DNA from: JAJTHY01 sp964458795
GTDB taxonomy: Bacteria; Pseudomonadota; Alphaproteobacteria; Rickettsiales; Midichloriaceae
Direction: 5' to 3'
DNA: 18,235 nt
Assembly (NCBI GenBank): GCA_964458795.1
Contig: CAYWJW010000031.1
Coordinates: forward strand, 1 to 18,235
Both the position numbers and the translations under genes were made by a program. Under the pieces are notes generated by a model. It had not been told where the DNA came from and made no database searches. It saw nothing but the letters and a program-made list of their open reading frames with translations. Shown here piece after piece: positions 6,330-15,700 of this stretch. How positions within the stretch are numbered: the stretch's first letter is position 1; every line of letters begins with the position of its first letter.

Positions 6330-7766
6330 TCAACCCATCACCATATACTTATGCTCCAAGTATTCCAAGATGCCCTGGTTTCCGCCTTCGCGACCTAGGC
6401 CGGATTCTTTAACGCCGCCAAAGCAAGCCATTTCGCTCGAGATTCCTACATCATTAATACCTACCATGCCATATTCAAGAGCCTCCCCTACACGCCAGAT
6501 TCGGTCTTTGTTTTCGGAGTAGAAATAGCTGGCAAGCCCATAGTTTGTATTATTAGCTAGGCTTATAGCTTCTTCTTCCGAGTCAAAAGTGAAGACGGAT
6601 GCGACTGGGCCAAAAATCTCAGTTTGCTCAATTTTGGTATTGGGTTTGTTATTAAAAATAACAGTGGGAGCCGAGTAGCATGGGCTCAACTTGGATTGCT
6701 CGCTAATATCGGCGCTATATAGAATTTCTGCTCCATTATTTTGCGCGTCTTCTATAAGTCCATCGATCTTACGCACAGCTGCACGGTTAATCAAAGGGCC
6801 TAAGTGATTGCTTGGATCCATGCCATTGCCAACCTTTACTTCAGCAAATTTCTTTATGAGATTTTTATTGAACTCATGAGCTATAGAACTCGCCACATAA
6901 ACGCGGTTGGCGCATATACAACTTTGCCCGCCATTTCTGAGTTTAGATGCCACAATCCCTTCTACAGCTTTTCCGATATCAGCATCATCAAATACGATAA
7001 ACGGTGCGTTGCCACCCAGTTCTAACGCTAATTTCTTAACAGTTTGACTAGCTTTGGCCATGAGCATTTTACCTACCTGCGTAGAGCCGGTAAACGTGAG
7101 CATTTTAATCGCTTCATGAGATGTAAATACATCTCCGATAGGCGCAGCGTCGCCGCATAAAATATTAATGACTCCAGGTGGGACACCTGCTTCCTCGCAA
7201 AGCTTAACAAAGTATAGTGCGCTTAGTGGAGTTTCTACAGGTGGTTTAATCACAATTGTGCATCCGGCAGCAAGTGCTGGCGATACTTTGCGAGCAAGCA
7301 TAGCAAGCGGAAAGTTCCACGGTGTAATTGCTGCAACAACACCTACAGGTTGCTTGATGACAAATAGACGCTGATTGTCTTTAATAGATGGCATCATTTC
7401 GCCATAAATGCGCTTAGCTTCTTCGGAAAACCACTCAACAAATGAACATGAATAGTCAACCTCAGCATAGGCTTCGCTTAGCACTTTACCATTTTCTAGT
7501 ACCATAAGTTTGGCCATATAATCGCGGTTTTTAACCATTAGATCGTAAAGCCTGCGCATGATTTTGCCGCGTTCTTTACCAAGCGTCATACGCCATTTAC
7601 CAAATGCAATGTCTGCAGCTTCCACAGCTTCTACAGCTGCATCTGCGCCCATAGATGGCACGAGCGCTATATCGGACATATCAGCAGGGTTGGTAACTGT
7701 AAATTCTTTGCTGTCTCTACTTGCGATCCACTTTCCGCCTATGTATGCCTTATTTGTAATTTCCAT
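6330..7766 (-). CDS. NAD(P)+-dependent succinate-semialdehyde dehydrogenase-type ALDH
   Basis: A 478-aa aldehyde dehydrogenase of full family length. Key features in order: ITPWNFPLAM (Asn for the oxyanion hole), the cofactor loop TFTGSTQVGK, general base E249 in LALELGGNAPF, and catalytic C283 in NGGQSCICANR. EIFGPVASVF and the C-terminal GGVKESGLGREGG also match. The paired Cys283-x-Cys285 is the form found in succinate-semialdehyde dehydrogenases, where it can act as a redox switch. The likely reaction is oxidation of succinic semialdehyde to succinate (GABA shunt). No aminotransferase is nearby, so another short-chain semialdehyde is possible. ATG 7766 has GAGG about 6 nt upstream. Transcription is independent of marR, separated by 220 bp and a hairpin. 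Confidence 0.9.
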   Translation of the reverse strand: MEITNKAYIGGKWIASRDSKEFTVTNPADMSDIALVPSMGADAAVEAVEAADIAFGKWRMTLGKERGKIMRRLYDLMVKNRDYMAKLMVLENGKVLSEAYAEVDYSCSFVEWFSEEAKRIYGEMMPSIKDNQRLFVIKQPVGVVAAITPWNFPLAMLARKVSPALAAGCTIVIKPPVETPLSALYFVKLCEEAGVPPGVINILCGDAAPIGDVFTSHEAIKMLTFTGSTQVGKMLMAKASQTVKKLALELGGNAPFIVFDDADIGKAVEGIVASKLRNGGQSCICANRVYVASSIAHEFNKNLIKKFAEVKVGNGMDPSNHLGPLINRAAVRKIDGLIEDAQNNGAEILYSADISEQSKLSPCYSAPTVIFNNKPNTKIEQTEIFGPVASVFTFDSEEEAISLANNTNYGLASYFYSENKDRIWRVGEALEYGMVGINDVGISSEMACFGGVKESGLGREGGNQGILEYLEHKYMVMG

Positions 7767-7800
7767 CGTACCTCACGTTGTATATACTTACGCAGAGAGT

Positions 7801-7829
7801 AATATAAGATCCAATAATTTAGCCGTCAA
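7801..7829 (-). promoter_or_regulatory. Predicted promoter of the ALDH gene
   Basis: On the minus strand TTGACG (7824-7829) and TATATT (7801-7806) are exactly 17 bp apart. The leader would be about 28 nt and carries the GAGG ribosome site. The spacer has no MarR-like palindrome, so this gene is probably not under the same control. Confidence 0.6.
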
Positions 7830-7893
7830 TGGTGTGTGAAAAATATTTTCATTGAGAGCTTTAAGTGGATCTAATCACATAAATGGAATTTTG

Positions 7894-7921
7894 TTGACAA
7901 TATCTAAGCATATCAGATACT
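7894..7921 (+). promoter_or_regulatory. Predicted promoter of the 55-aa membrane protein gene
   Basis: A perfect TTGACA (7894-7899) is followed after 16 bp by GATACT (7916-7921). The spacer region holds TATCT...AGATA as a loose inverted repeat, which may be a regulator site. Confidence 0.45.
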
Positions 7922-7948
7922 TAAAGTGTAACTTATGCGGTAACTAAT

Positions 7949-8116
7949 ATGGCTATGCAAAAAATTAGGCATTATACAATAAACTACGGTATTTCATTTG
8001 GGAATGCGCTTGCAATTGCGATTTCCTTCACCATGTATAAATCAGTGCCATGGGCAATTATACAGGGATTTTTCTCATGGTTTTATGTGCTTTACTATCT
8101 ACTTACCACAAATTAA
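7949..8116 (+). CDS. Small membrane protein, 55 aa
   Basis: The frame from ATG 7949 to TAA 8114-8116 begins MAMQKIRHYTINYGISFGNA. It continues with a helix (ALAIAISFTMY), a KSVPWAII turn, and a second aromatic-rich helix ending SWFYVLYYLLTTN. This two-helix pattern, with a W-A-I..G..SWFYV.YY ending, resembles a common family of short uncharacterised inner-membrane proteins in proteobacteria. An alternative start is ATG 7955. The ribosome site is weak. A TTGACA promoter lies 50 bp upstream, and no neighbour shares the transcript. Function unknown. Confidence 0.7.
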   Translation: MAMQKIRHYTINYGISFGNALAIAISFTMYKSVPWAIIQGFFSWFYVLYYLLTTN

Positions 8117-8156
8117 AGATAAGGGTCTATTATAAAATAGCATCACCCGGCTTTAG

Positions 8157-8282
8157 TTAAGCTTGCTTAGCTTTGAAGCGGGGATTCTTTTTGTTGATCA
8201 CATAGACCCGCCCCTTTCTGCGCACAATCTGGCAGTCTTTATGGCGTTTTTTAGCTGATTTAAGAGATGATACGATCTTCAT
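8157..8282 (-). CDS. rpmJ: 50S ribosomal protein bL36 (41 aa, cysteine-poor type)
   Basis: The frame encodes 41 aa starting MKIVSSLKSAKKRHKDCQIV and ending RRKGRVYVINKKNPRFKAKQA. This is the standard bL36 pattern, with the basic centre VRRKGRVYVINK and the C-terminal RFKA. The zinc-binding C..C...C....H set of the classic form is absent and only C17 remains, so this is the zinc-independent type usual in Alphaproteobacteria. The protein sits in the large ribosomal subunit. It is a single gene, separate from the ribosomal operons, and divergent from the phosphatase-like gene. Confidence 0.95.
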   Translation of the reverse strand: MKIVSSLKSAKKRHKDCQIVRRKGRVYVINKKNPRFKAKQA

Positions 8283-8317
8283 GGCTTTACACAAATAATT
8301 CTAAATTCATGCGCTAG

Positions 8318-8345
8318 AGTATATCCAGGCTTTGAATATAAGCAA
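8318..8345 (-). promoter_or_regulatory. Predicted promoter of rpmJ
   Basis: On the minus strand TTGCTT (8340-8345) and TATACT (8318-8323) are 16 bp apart, about 35 nt before the rpmJ ATG. Confidence 0.5.
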
Positions 8346-8355
8346 GCGCTAATTA

Positions 8356-8384
8356 TTGATATTGAGATTAATTTCCGTTATAAT
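8356..8384 (+). promoter_or_regulatory. Predicted promoter of the PP2C-like gene
   Basis: TTGATA (8356-8361) and a consensus TATAAT (8379-8384) are exactly 17 bp apart. The leader is about 18 nt. It is back to back with the rpmJ promoter, 10 bp away. Confidence 0.65.
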
Positions 8385-8408
8385 ATCTAAAAACTGAGAT
8401 AGATTTAT

Positions 8409-9740
8409 ATGAAATGTATTTATACCGCTGCTAGTAAGGGGCTTAGTAATGAGGATACGGGTGTTTTTTATGCTTTAGATGCTTTGACCAAGGATGAAGC
8501 AAAACAGCATATAACAGCCTTGGGTAATAAAGTAACTGAAATAGTTAGCTCACATGCAAAGGATCTTGAGCAAGTAGGTGCATGTTATATTTCCACCATA
8601 GCAACTAACGATGGCTGGATCCAGGGTGAATGCTGTGGTGATAGCCAAGCAACGCTGTTTATTTATGATCCAACTACCAAAACAGTTAGGCATAAAGTTT
8701 TAAACAATCTTCACAATCCGTTGGCCGAGAAGTCGGTTCTTGAAGCCAATGGTAAAGACACTGCAAGGGGGGAGCTCTTAGGTAAGCACACTTCTAGGAA
8801 TCGTCTCAATGACAGGTTGGAAGTTTCTCGCGCTTTTGGCGATTATGACTATGAAAAATATGGTTTAAGCCATGAAAGAGAGTTTTTTGAGGAGCAGATA
8901 AATCTCCAGCCAGGAGAAAGAGCGTTTTTAATGACATCTTCTGATGGATTGGTTAAGCATTATGATCCTCTAAAATGCCTTCTAGATGAGTATAAACAGA
9001 TTCTTGTAAGTAGTATAGAAAACAGTATGAGCATTAAAGAAATAGGAAATGCTATACTTGGAATCGCACAAAAATCTAGCCCAGATGACCGTACATTATC
9101 ATTTTATGAAGTTGGACAAAGAGAAGCTATAGTAAGCGTTGTTTGTGATGGCCATAGAGGTAAAATAGGGTCGGAACTATGTGCGGAAGCGGCTGCGAGG
9201 TTTGCGAAAGAAAATGGTGGGCAGGATGTTCAAGTTTTTATTGAAGCAAAAATTTATGATACTGCGATATATGATAATATGGGGAACACAAATGTTGTCA
9301 GCATCGAGACAAAGTCACCGATAGGCGGTGCTAAAAGGCGGTGCCGAGAAATAAATGAACTGGATGATGAAGATTTTAGAGCAAATCAAGCTGGAGTAAG
9401 AAAACAACGTAATTTTATGATCGGTAATGTGCTTGCTGGCCTAAGCTTTATTACCAATCTAGTTTCTCCACATCATCCATTAAGTGAGATATTGCCGATT
9501 GGTGCATCTTTTATAGGAGTCTGTTTAGCTAGAAACTGGCAATCACTATCAGTTGCGGGTATCATTTGTGGTGAGAAAATTGCAGAAGTAGCGCTTAAAG
9601 ATAAAATGTCTAGCACAGCACTTGCACACATTGGTTCTATAGCGCTAGTTGCAAAATTAGGATTGATTGCGGCTTGTGTAAGTAGCCTATTTTTCTCGAA
9701 AGATAAGAATCAATCACATGGGCAAGGGCAGGGGAAATAG
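8409..9740 (+). CDS. PP2C-like protein phosphatase with displaced DGH motif and membrane C-terminus
   Basis: A 443-aa protein with most sequence blocks of PPM/PP2C Ser/Thr phosphatases, in an unusual order. SKGLSNED (9-16) looks like the first acidic motif. CCGDSQATLF (75-84) matches the GDSRA block, LEVSRAFGDYD (137-147) the SRA.GD block, MTSSDGL (175-181, D179) the metal-binding SDG block, and SPDDRTL (224-230) the DN.T block. The block that normally comes near the N-terminus (VFDGHGG) appears only afterwards as VVCDGHRGKIGSELCAEAA (from residue 244; D247). Residues about 336-431 are hydrophobic, with probable helices at 336-353, 362-376 and 405-429, so the C-terminus is likely in the membrane. 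The ribosome site is weak. Its 3' end faces the giant SecA-like gene with a 9-bp gap. Whether it is active cannot be told; all expected metal aspartates are present. Confidence 0.65.
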   Translation: MKCIYTAASKGLSNEDTGVFYALDALTKDEAKQHITALGNKVTEIVSSHAKDLEQVGACYISTIATNDGWIQGECCGDSQATLFIYDPTTKTVRHKVLNNLHNPLAEKSVLEANGKDTARGELLGKHTSRNRLNDRLEVSRAFGDYDYEKYGLSHEREFFEEQINLQPGERAFLMTSSDGLVKHYDPLKCLLDEYKQILVSSIENSMSIKEIGNAILGIAQKSSPDDRTLSFYEVGQREAIVSVVCDGHRGKIGSELCAEAAARFAKENGGQDVQVFIEAKIYDTAIYDNMGNTNVVSIETKSPIGGAKRRCREINELDDEDFRANQAGVRKQRNFMIGNVLAGLSFITNLVSPHHPLSEILPIGASFIGVCLARNWQSLSVAGIICGEKIAEVALKDKMSSTALAHIGSIALVAKLGLIAACVSSLFFSKDKNQSHGQGQGK

Positions 9741-9748
9741 GTTTTTCA

Positions 9749-9764
9749 ATTACCTTTCGGTAAT
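9749..9764. other. Hairpin over the facing gene ends
   Basis: ATTACC (9749-9754) pairs with GGTAAT (9759-9764) around TTTC and includes the giant gene's stop codon. A T-rich stretch follows on the plus strand, so it may help end the phosphatase-like transcript. The 6-bp stem is weak. Confidence 0.35.
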
Positions 9765-12700
9765 CTCTTTGCTTTCTATGCGATCTACGATGATCTTATA
9801 ATATAAATTAGACTTCATATAATCCGAAACATAAGTTGTAATGCCAACGGAAATTGCAGTGGAAACACTAGTAATTGCCAAGTGCATAGTACTTGAGGAG
9901 TTGTGGTCCATATATATTTCGAGTCCCCTTCTAAGGAAAGAGGATAACAGAATTTGTGTACCTATAGAAAACACAGCTGTGGTAGTACCAATTTTGGATG
10001 AATATTTATCTAATTCTTGGGTATATTTTAAATTTTCATCAGATTGTGCTGGTTTATCCTTCTTATCACTGACAAGAAACATTCTTTGTACACTTCCACA
10101 TGCAATGCTTGCAACTAGTGCTGCGCATCGTAGATAACTATTAGGGGTCACACTGGATAATACTGTAAATAAAAGGAGCGGCAATGTATATTCTACTTTA
10201 GGATTAATGATGCTTTTATACTCAGCAATCATAGGGCCAATAGCAGCATATAAAGCGGCGGTGGCCATATCCTCATCAATTTTAGCAGCAGCAACAGCCG
10301 CCTCAGCATAAGCAATTTTAGCTCTAACAAAGGCTTCAGCAGCTTTAGCTTCAACAACTTTAGCTTCAGCAACATATTCAGTGGCTTGAGCTTCAGATCT
10401 AGCTTTATCAGCTACAACAACAGCACCAACTTCAATATCAAAAGTAGCAGCAGTAAGAGCAACTTCAGCTTCTGCTTCTGCACAAGTCATTCTAGCTCTG
10501 GCTTCTTTAGCTTCTGCTTTAGCAAGGGCATCCTTAGCCTTAGCTTCTGCTTCCCTAGCTTTAGCAGCAATAAACTCTTTATCTTTACGACGTAAAACAT
10601 CCATACCTTCTGGAAGCTCAAAGAGAGCTTCTTTTGTCATATTAGGAACAAATATATCGCAGTTATGCAGTATAACCTCTTCGATTATGGCTTTTTCTGC
10701 TTCTTGGGTAATCACGTCCTTGTCAAGTTGCTTTAAAGCATTAGCAAGGAAGATATCAGATTTCCTGTCTTCATCACCTGCGCTCACCCATTGCTGATAA
10801 AGCTTTTTGTGTAACTTAATCAGCATGTTAGCAATCTTGGTTGCACTTTCTTTGCTATCTATTCTGGCATGGAATGCGTTTTGTATAGTCTCCCATATAG
10901 TATTAAATATCTTGTTTTTCTCACGAGTTATGGTGTGATTTGCTGCGACCATATTTATTAATTGGTAAAAGTGCTTAGGAAGTACTGCTGAAATATAGAC
11001 AAATTTTTGTAGCTCTTGAGATAGTTCACCTTCAGATATAATAACACCGGCTCTACCTTTAAACCTGCCAAGTGTCCTACCTAGAGCTTGGACTAAGGAG
11101 CTTGGTGTAAGAACATCACTACTGCATCCAAATACAACTGTATACAGCTCTCTTTTATGCTTTTTAATGTCAGTTCCTCGAGAGTTATTACCTATTGTAC
11201 CAAACGTGATCACCCCGGCAAACGATGCTTGTTCTATGATCCTCTGATTCAACGGTTTACGTCTATCTTCAACACTTCTGTCGTCAAGCTTACCTCTTAA
11301 CTCATTGTAAGCTTTCTCATCCATTGCAACCATTTTACCATTTGCGTCAAGAGATTTTACTGATCCCAAACCAGAAGTTTGTGTGCCTACTAAGGCTTCC
11401 CTTAGTTTCCTATTTGCTGCAATCTGCTCCTCTAGAGCTTTTTGGTATATATATACTTCTTCATGATTATTACACAGAACTAAAAATGGATCGGCCTTTT
11501 TACCATTTTTGGCAGTGTGTAATATAACCTTTATGAGCGTACTAAGCTTATCTTTAGCATCTTTTGCAATAAATACATAGCTATCATATTTCTTTCTCGA
11601 AACCGCTTCTGCTTCTAAAAATGCATAGTCTTCTTGCTCAAATAGACCTATTTTAGGAATAGCTTCGTTAAGCGGATATGATACGGATTTCATATTCAAA
11701 GTGTTTTCCATTCTTTCTACTTCAGCCTTATTTCCGCCGGTTCCAGAAAACCCTATAACACGGAAATAATCGCCAGACTCTCTACCAAAGATTAGGTTCT
11801 GTGGAGAGCTAACGGCAGAGGTACTGGTTAATGGCTCTACATCATAATAAATGTTAATACCTAATGCTAAGGCTCTATTTTTTCTTATGGCAAGAAATTG
11901 TTGTATTCCATCGCTAAACTTCGAAGCCCAGTTTGTTAGATTAAACTTACCAGCAATGATCGGTAATATCCCGTTTATCAAAACTATTCTATCTTCATAT
12001 CCTTTGTAACTTCTAATAAGCTTATATCTTGGAACCTCATTATATTGTCTGCCAATTTTCCAATTCTCTAAAATATTTTTAGATGTATGACAACTGGCTA
12101 AAAGCAGCGCCATATGTTCATGTCCTACATGTTCTATTATAGCATGCACTTTCTCTAAATTTGCAAGAGTCTTAATATTACCTCGCTCTTCCGCTTGTTT
12201 CAGCTTTCGCTCTATGAATTCTTTGAAATTTTCCAAATCCTGTATTTGCCGTTTTTCGTTTTTTTCTCCATATTTGAATACATTGCTATCATCTGATAGC
12301 TTTTCATCGTCAACAAAGCTCAGCATTTCCTCAAGCATTAACCTAAGTGCTAAAGTAGGATTTTCAATATTTGTAAACTCAGGAGTTCTTGAAAGACGGA
12401 ATAAAGTCTTATTGTCTCTATCAGCATCAAACTCATCTGATAACAACATGGTGCGTGCTTTAGGTATAGTTAATCCCTTTTGTATAGCAGTATTTTTAAA
12501 TAAATTTATTGCCCCTAAAGTTCCATAGCTCACCATCGCTTTAACATATTCGCTAACAGTGGTTCCATTGGCAGTTATTGCATTTACTGAAGATGGGATA
12601 CCTAAAAAATTATAAAGTAAAAACATCTCCTTTGCATCTCTAGATGCAAGTTCAAATGTATCTGTGCTAATATCAACTTTAATGTTTTGTAGGGCATAAA

Positions 12701-15700
12701 AAGAAGCTATTATCGATATAATGAAGGTTTTCCCCTGACCGGTTTTAACTTTATGAAATAAGTTGCCGTTACTCCTTATCGTTGTCAAAGTCACAGCTAT
12801 CTGGATTGGCTTTATGAGTATGCCATAAACTCTACGTGCTCCATCAATAACATAAGCTGCAAGCAAAAGATCATCATCTTTATTGATAATCCCAAGTTCA
12901 CCTTGAAATTGAGTATTACTTTTTGTTCTAAGATCGCTAAGATGCTCAAAAACTTTCTCATAATCTGCGAGTAACTCTTCTACATCAACTCCTTGTATTT
13001 CAGAAAACTTCTTTGTAACCGATTCTTTATCAAAGCTATACCTAAGTCCTTCAAGGGCTTCTGCTAAGCGTTGCTCGCATAGGCCAGCATTGAACTTATT
13101 ACCACTAAATAGCTCATCAAGCTTTTCTTTTGTGAGTACCTCATTTGAAATAGTCATTAAATACCGCTCTAGCAGAAGAAAATCTTCTATTTTTAGATGG
13201 CTTAGTTTCTTTAGCAAATCATGTAGATCAGCTATGGAAAGGATTGTAGATCTGCTACTTAATAAGCAGTTTATAATCGAAACTTTGAACCTAAGATCGC
13301 TACCTGCTTGTGATAGAACTTGGGAGAAAGCTTTAAAGCGATCTTCATATGACATCTTAGTTGCATGCAGATTATACGCCAACTCTTCTAGCCCTTCACT
13401 ATCACTTTGTAAAAGCTCTACAAAAGCTTCAAAGCACTTTTTACTTTGAAAAATACCTACACTTGCTCCTAAGTATTCAAATAACAAACAATCGTTTCTG
13501 CGCGTTGCAATCTCGGTAAGTATATAAAAAACATTAACTGCAGAGCCAGAGTGATTGCGATCAAATATTTGCTTAAGATCTTCAGTATCTGATTTCTTGG
13601 GTTTGCAACCTGCAAGCAACCCAAGAGCTGTTGTCATTATAGCTGAGAAGTGATGACCAGTTAATTCTTGTGAAAATACTCCGAAGTCTAGGATATTATC
13701 TAAGTATCTGTGAAATTCATGAAAGAATTTCTCACTATGTTTCTTAGGTCTCCATAATTTTGTTGTTTCAGCCAAAATGCGGTAAAAGTTATCGGAAGAT
13801 GTTTCTCTCTGTGTATCATCCCCGAACTTTTCTCGTGTAGCGTCTCGCAAGATATTGCCATAACTTTGAATCTTTCCTAAGAACCCTCTAAGGCTTTGAC
13901 CATAAATCTCGCGGAAAGGCTCAAAAAATAGCAAGATATTTGGGTCGCAATCAGCTTCTTCTAAAATAGGCAGTGCAAAATCAATATATTCGCCCATTTG
14001 TTTTGATATGTTTTGTGTATCAACATCCGGATAAAGCTGCATGTAAGCTTGCATTATTATCTTAGCATATTGATCTAATTTACCAGCTTCTTTAAAATCT
14101 ATGTTCTGCACGGTGCCATTTTTAACTTTGGCAATTTGTACCCTGGATATTTTGTATTTAAACAATTTAAATATAGAATTATATACAATGTCTTCTCTGC
14201 TGCTTGATAAGCCATTATTTCTTATTAATTCTTCTAGCTTGGCAAAAAAATCTTCCGGTTCAAAGACTTTATCTAGTTCTTCGCTATTTTGTGAACTTCC
14301 TATATTAACGACTCTGGGACCTTTCATTACATTTTTTAATGAAAAACCACAACTTCCAGTAAGTTGCTTCATATCAGGAAATAGCGAGGTCATTGCCTCT
14401 GCTAAGTCTTTATAGCTTCTTATGCCACAAACTTTAGAAACAAAATTATCATACCTTACCTTATCGAATACACTTCCACCCCTAAGACTCGTATCACAGT
14501 CATCAATCCACTTATTAACCCAATCTATAACATCTTCGAAGTCGTTTTCAGGATCTAAAGTGCTAGGAGCATCAATACAAAGTGCGTGTATTGTAAGAAA
14601 CCTGCTATCAATTATAGCTTGCTTATATGGCTCTATATTTTTAGGTTTATGGCATTTATATATACTATGGGCTTTTTTGGCTGCAGTTACATCTTTTATG
14701 CCAGGATCACTTATTGCAGCATTATTGAGTTTATTATGCATTGCACAAAAGAGATTTAGCAAAGTACTGTCCCCATATGAAGTAGGATTACCACTTATAA
14801 TATGTGCTTTTACCGCGCTGCTAATATTCCATACTTTTTTATATCTCAATAAATCAGCTTCAATTTGTCCTGTATCTTGTTCATATGTGGTAATCTGTTT
14901 ATTATGGACTAACAAGCATGTTGCATCTGTATAAAAACGCGCGTCAATAGATAAACGTATGCCTTTTGTCTTACCTAAGAAGCCGATGCAAGTTCTGTTA
15001 ATATTAAAGAGAAGCGCATCAAAAGCATCTGGGTAAGAATGAGGGGACAGTACATATACCACATCATAAGTGCTATGCTTCTCCACATATTTATCATAAT
15101 ATGCGCCTTTAAATTGTTCTGACTGAGTTATTGGAGAGCCTTCTAAAGTAACTCTTGGTACTGCCATTTTTGGTATATGCTTATTTTCATTAAGTTTTAC
15201 CAGCCATTGTGAAAATTCATAAAAAGAAGACGCTTCAATTAACATACTGTTGTTTACATAGAGCTTACACAAATTTGTAAAAGACTCCATTGGAGGAATT
15301 TTCCTGCTACCAGGGCTATATTCCAGGTTGATTTGGATCTTTTCGATGTATATGTATGTTTCTCTAATTTTTTTGTATACAGCTATTCTTTCTTCATTAT
15401 TTTGGCTGCCAAACAGTGCAGCTTGAGAAGCCAGCTTCCTCGAAATCCATGAAAGTATGTTGACATTCTCCTCGTTACCAAAAGGGCTCTCTTCTTCTAA
15501 CTTGCTGTTAGAAAGTGGTAATTGCATTAGAGGGTCAACAATTGCAAATCCAGAGTCTTCTATCACAAATTGATCGTGTGGCATTCCCTTAAGAATCCCT
15601 GCTTTCTGATGAACTCTGCAGTCTCCGCCTGCTGCGAATGAGATATCTGTTTCATCATTAAACAAATCAGTCTCAGGGTCTTTGCTACGTATTAGTTCTA

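Noticed and set aside
14422..14934. Plus-strand open frame of 170 aa inside the giant gene
   Set aside because: It is opposite a region coding for an uninterrupted 2554-aa protein, with low-complexity Ser/Leu content and no motif.
14700..15000. Possible C48-like cysteine protease in the giant protein (TDATCLLV...DSTLLNLFCAMH)
   Set aside because: The spacing of H, D, Q and C does not follow the Ulp1/CE-clan order clearly enough to support a call.
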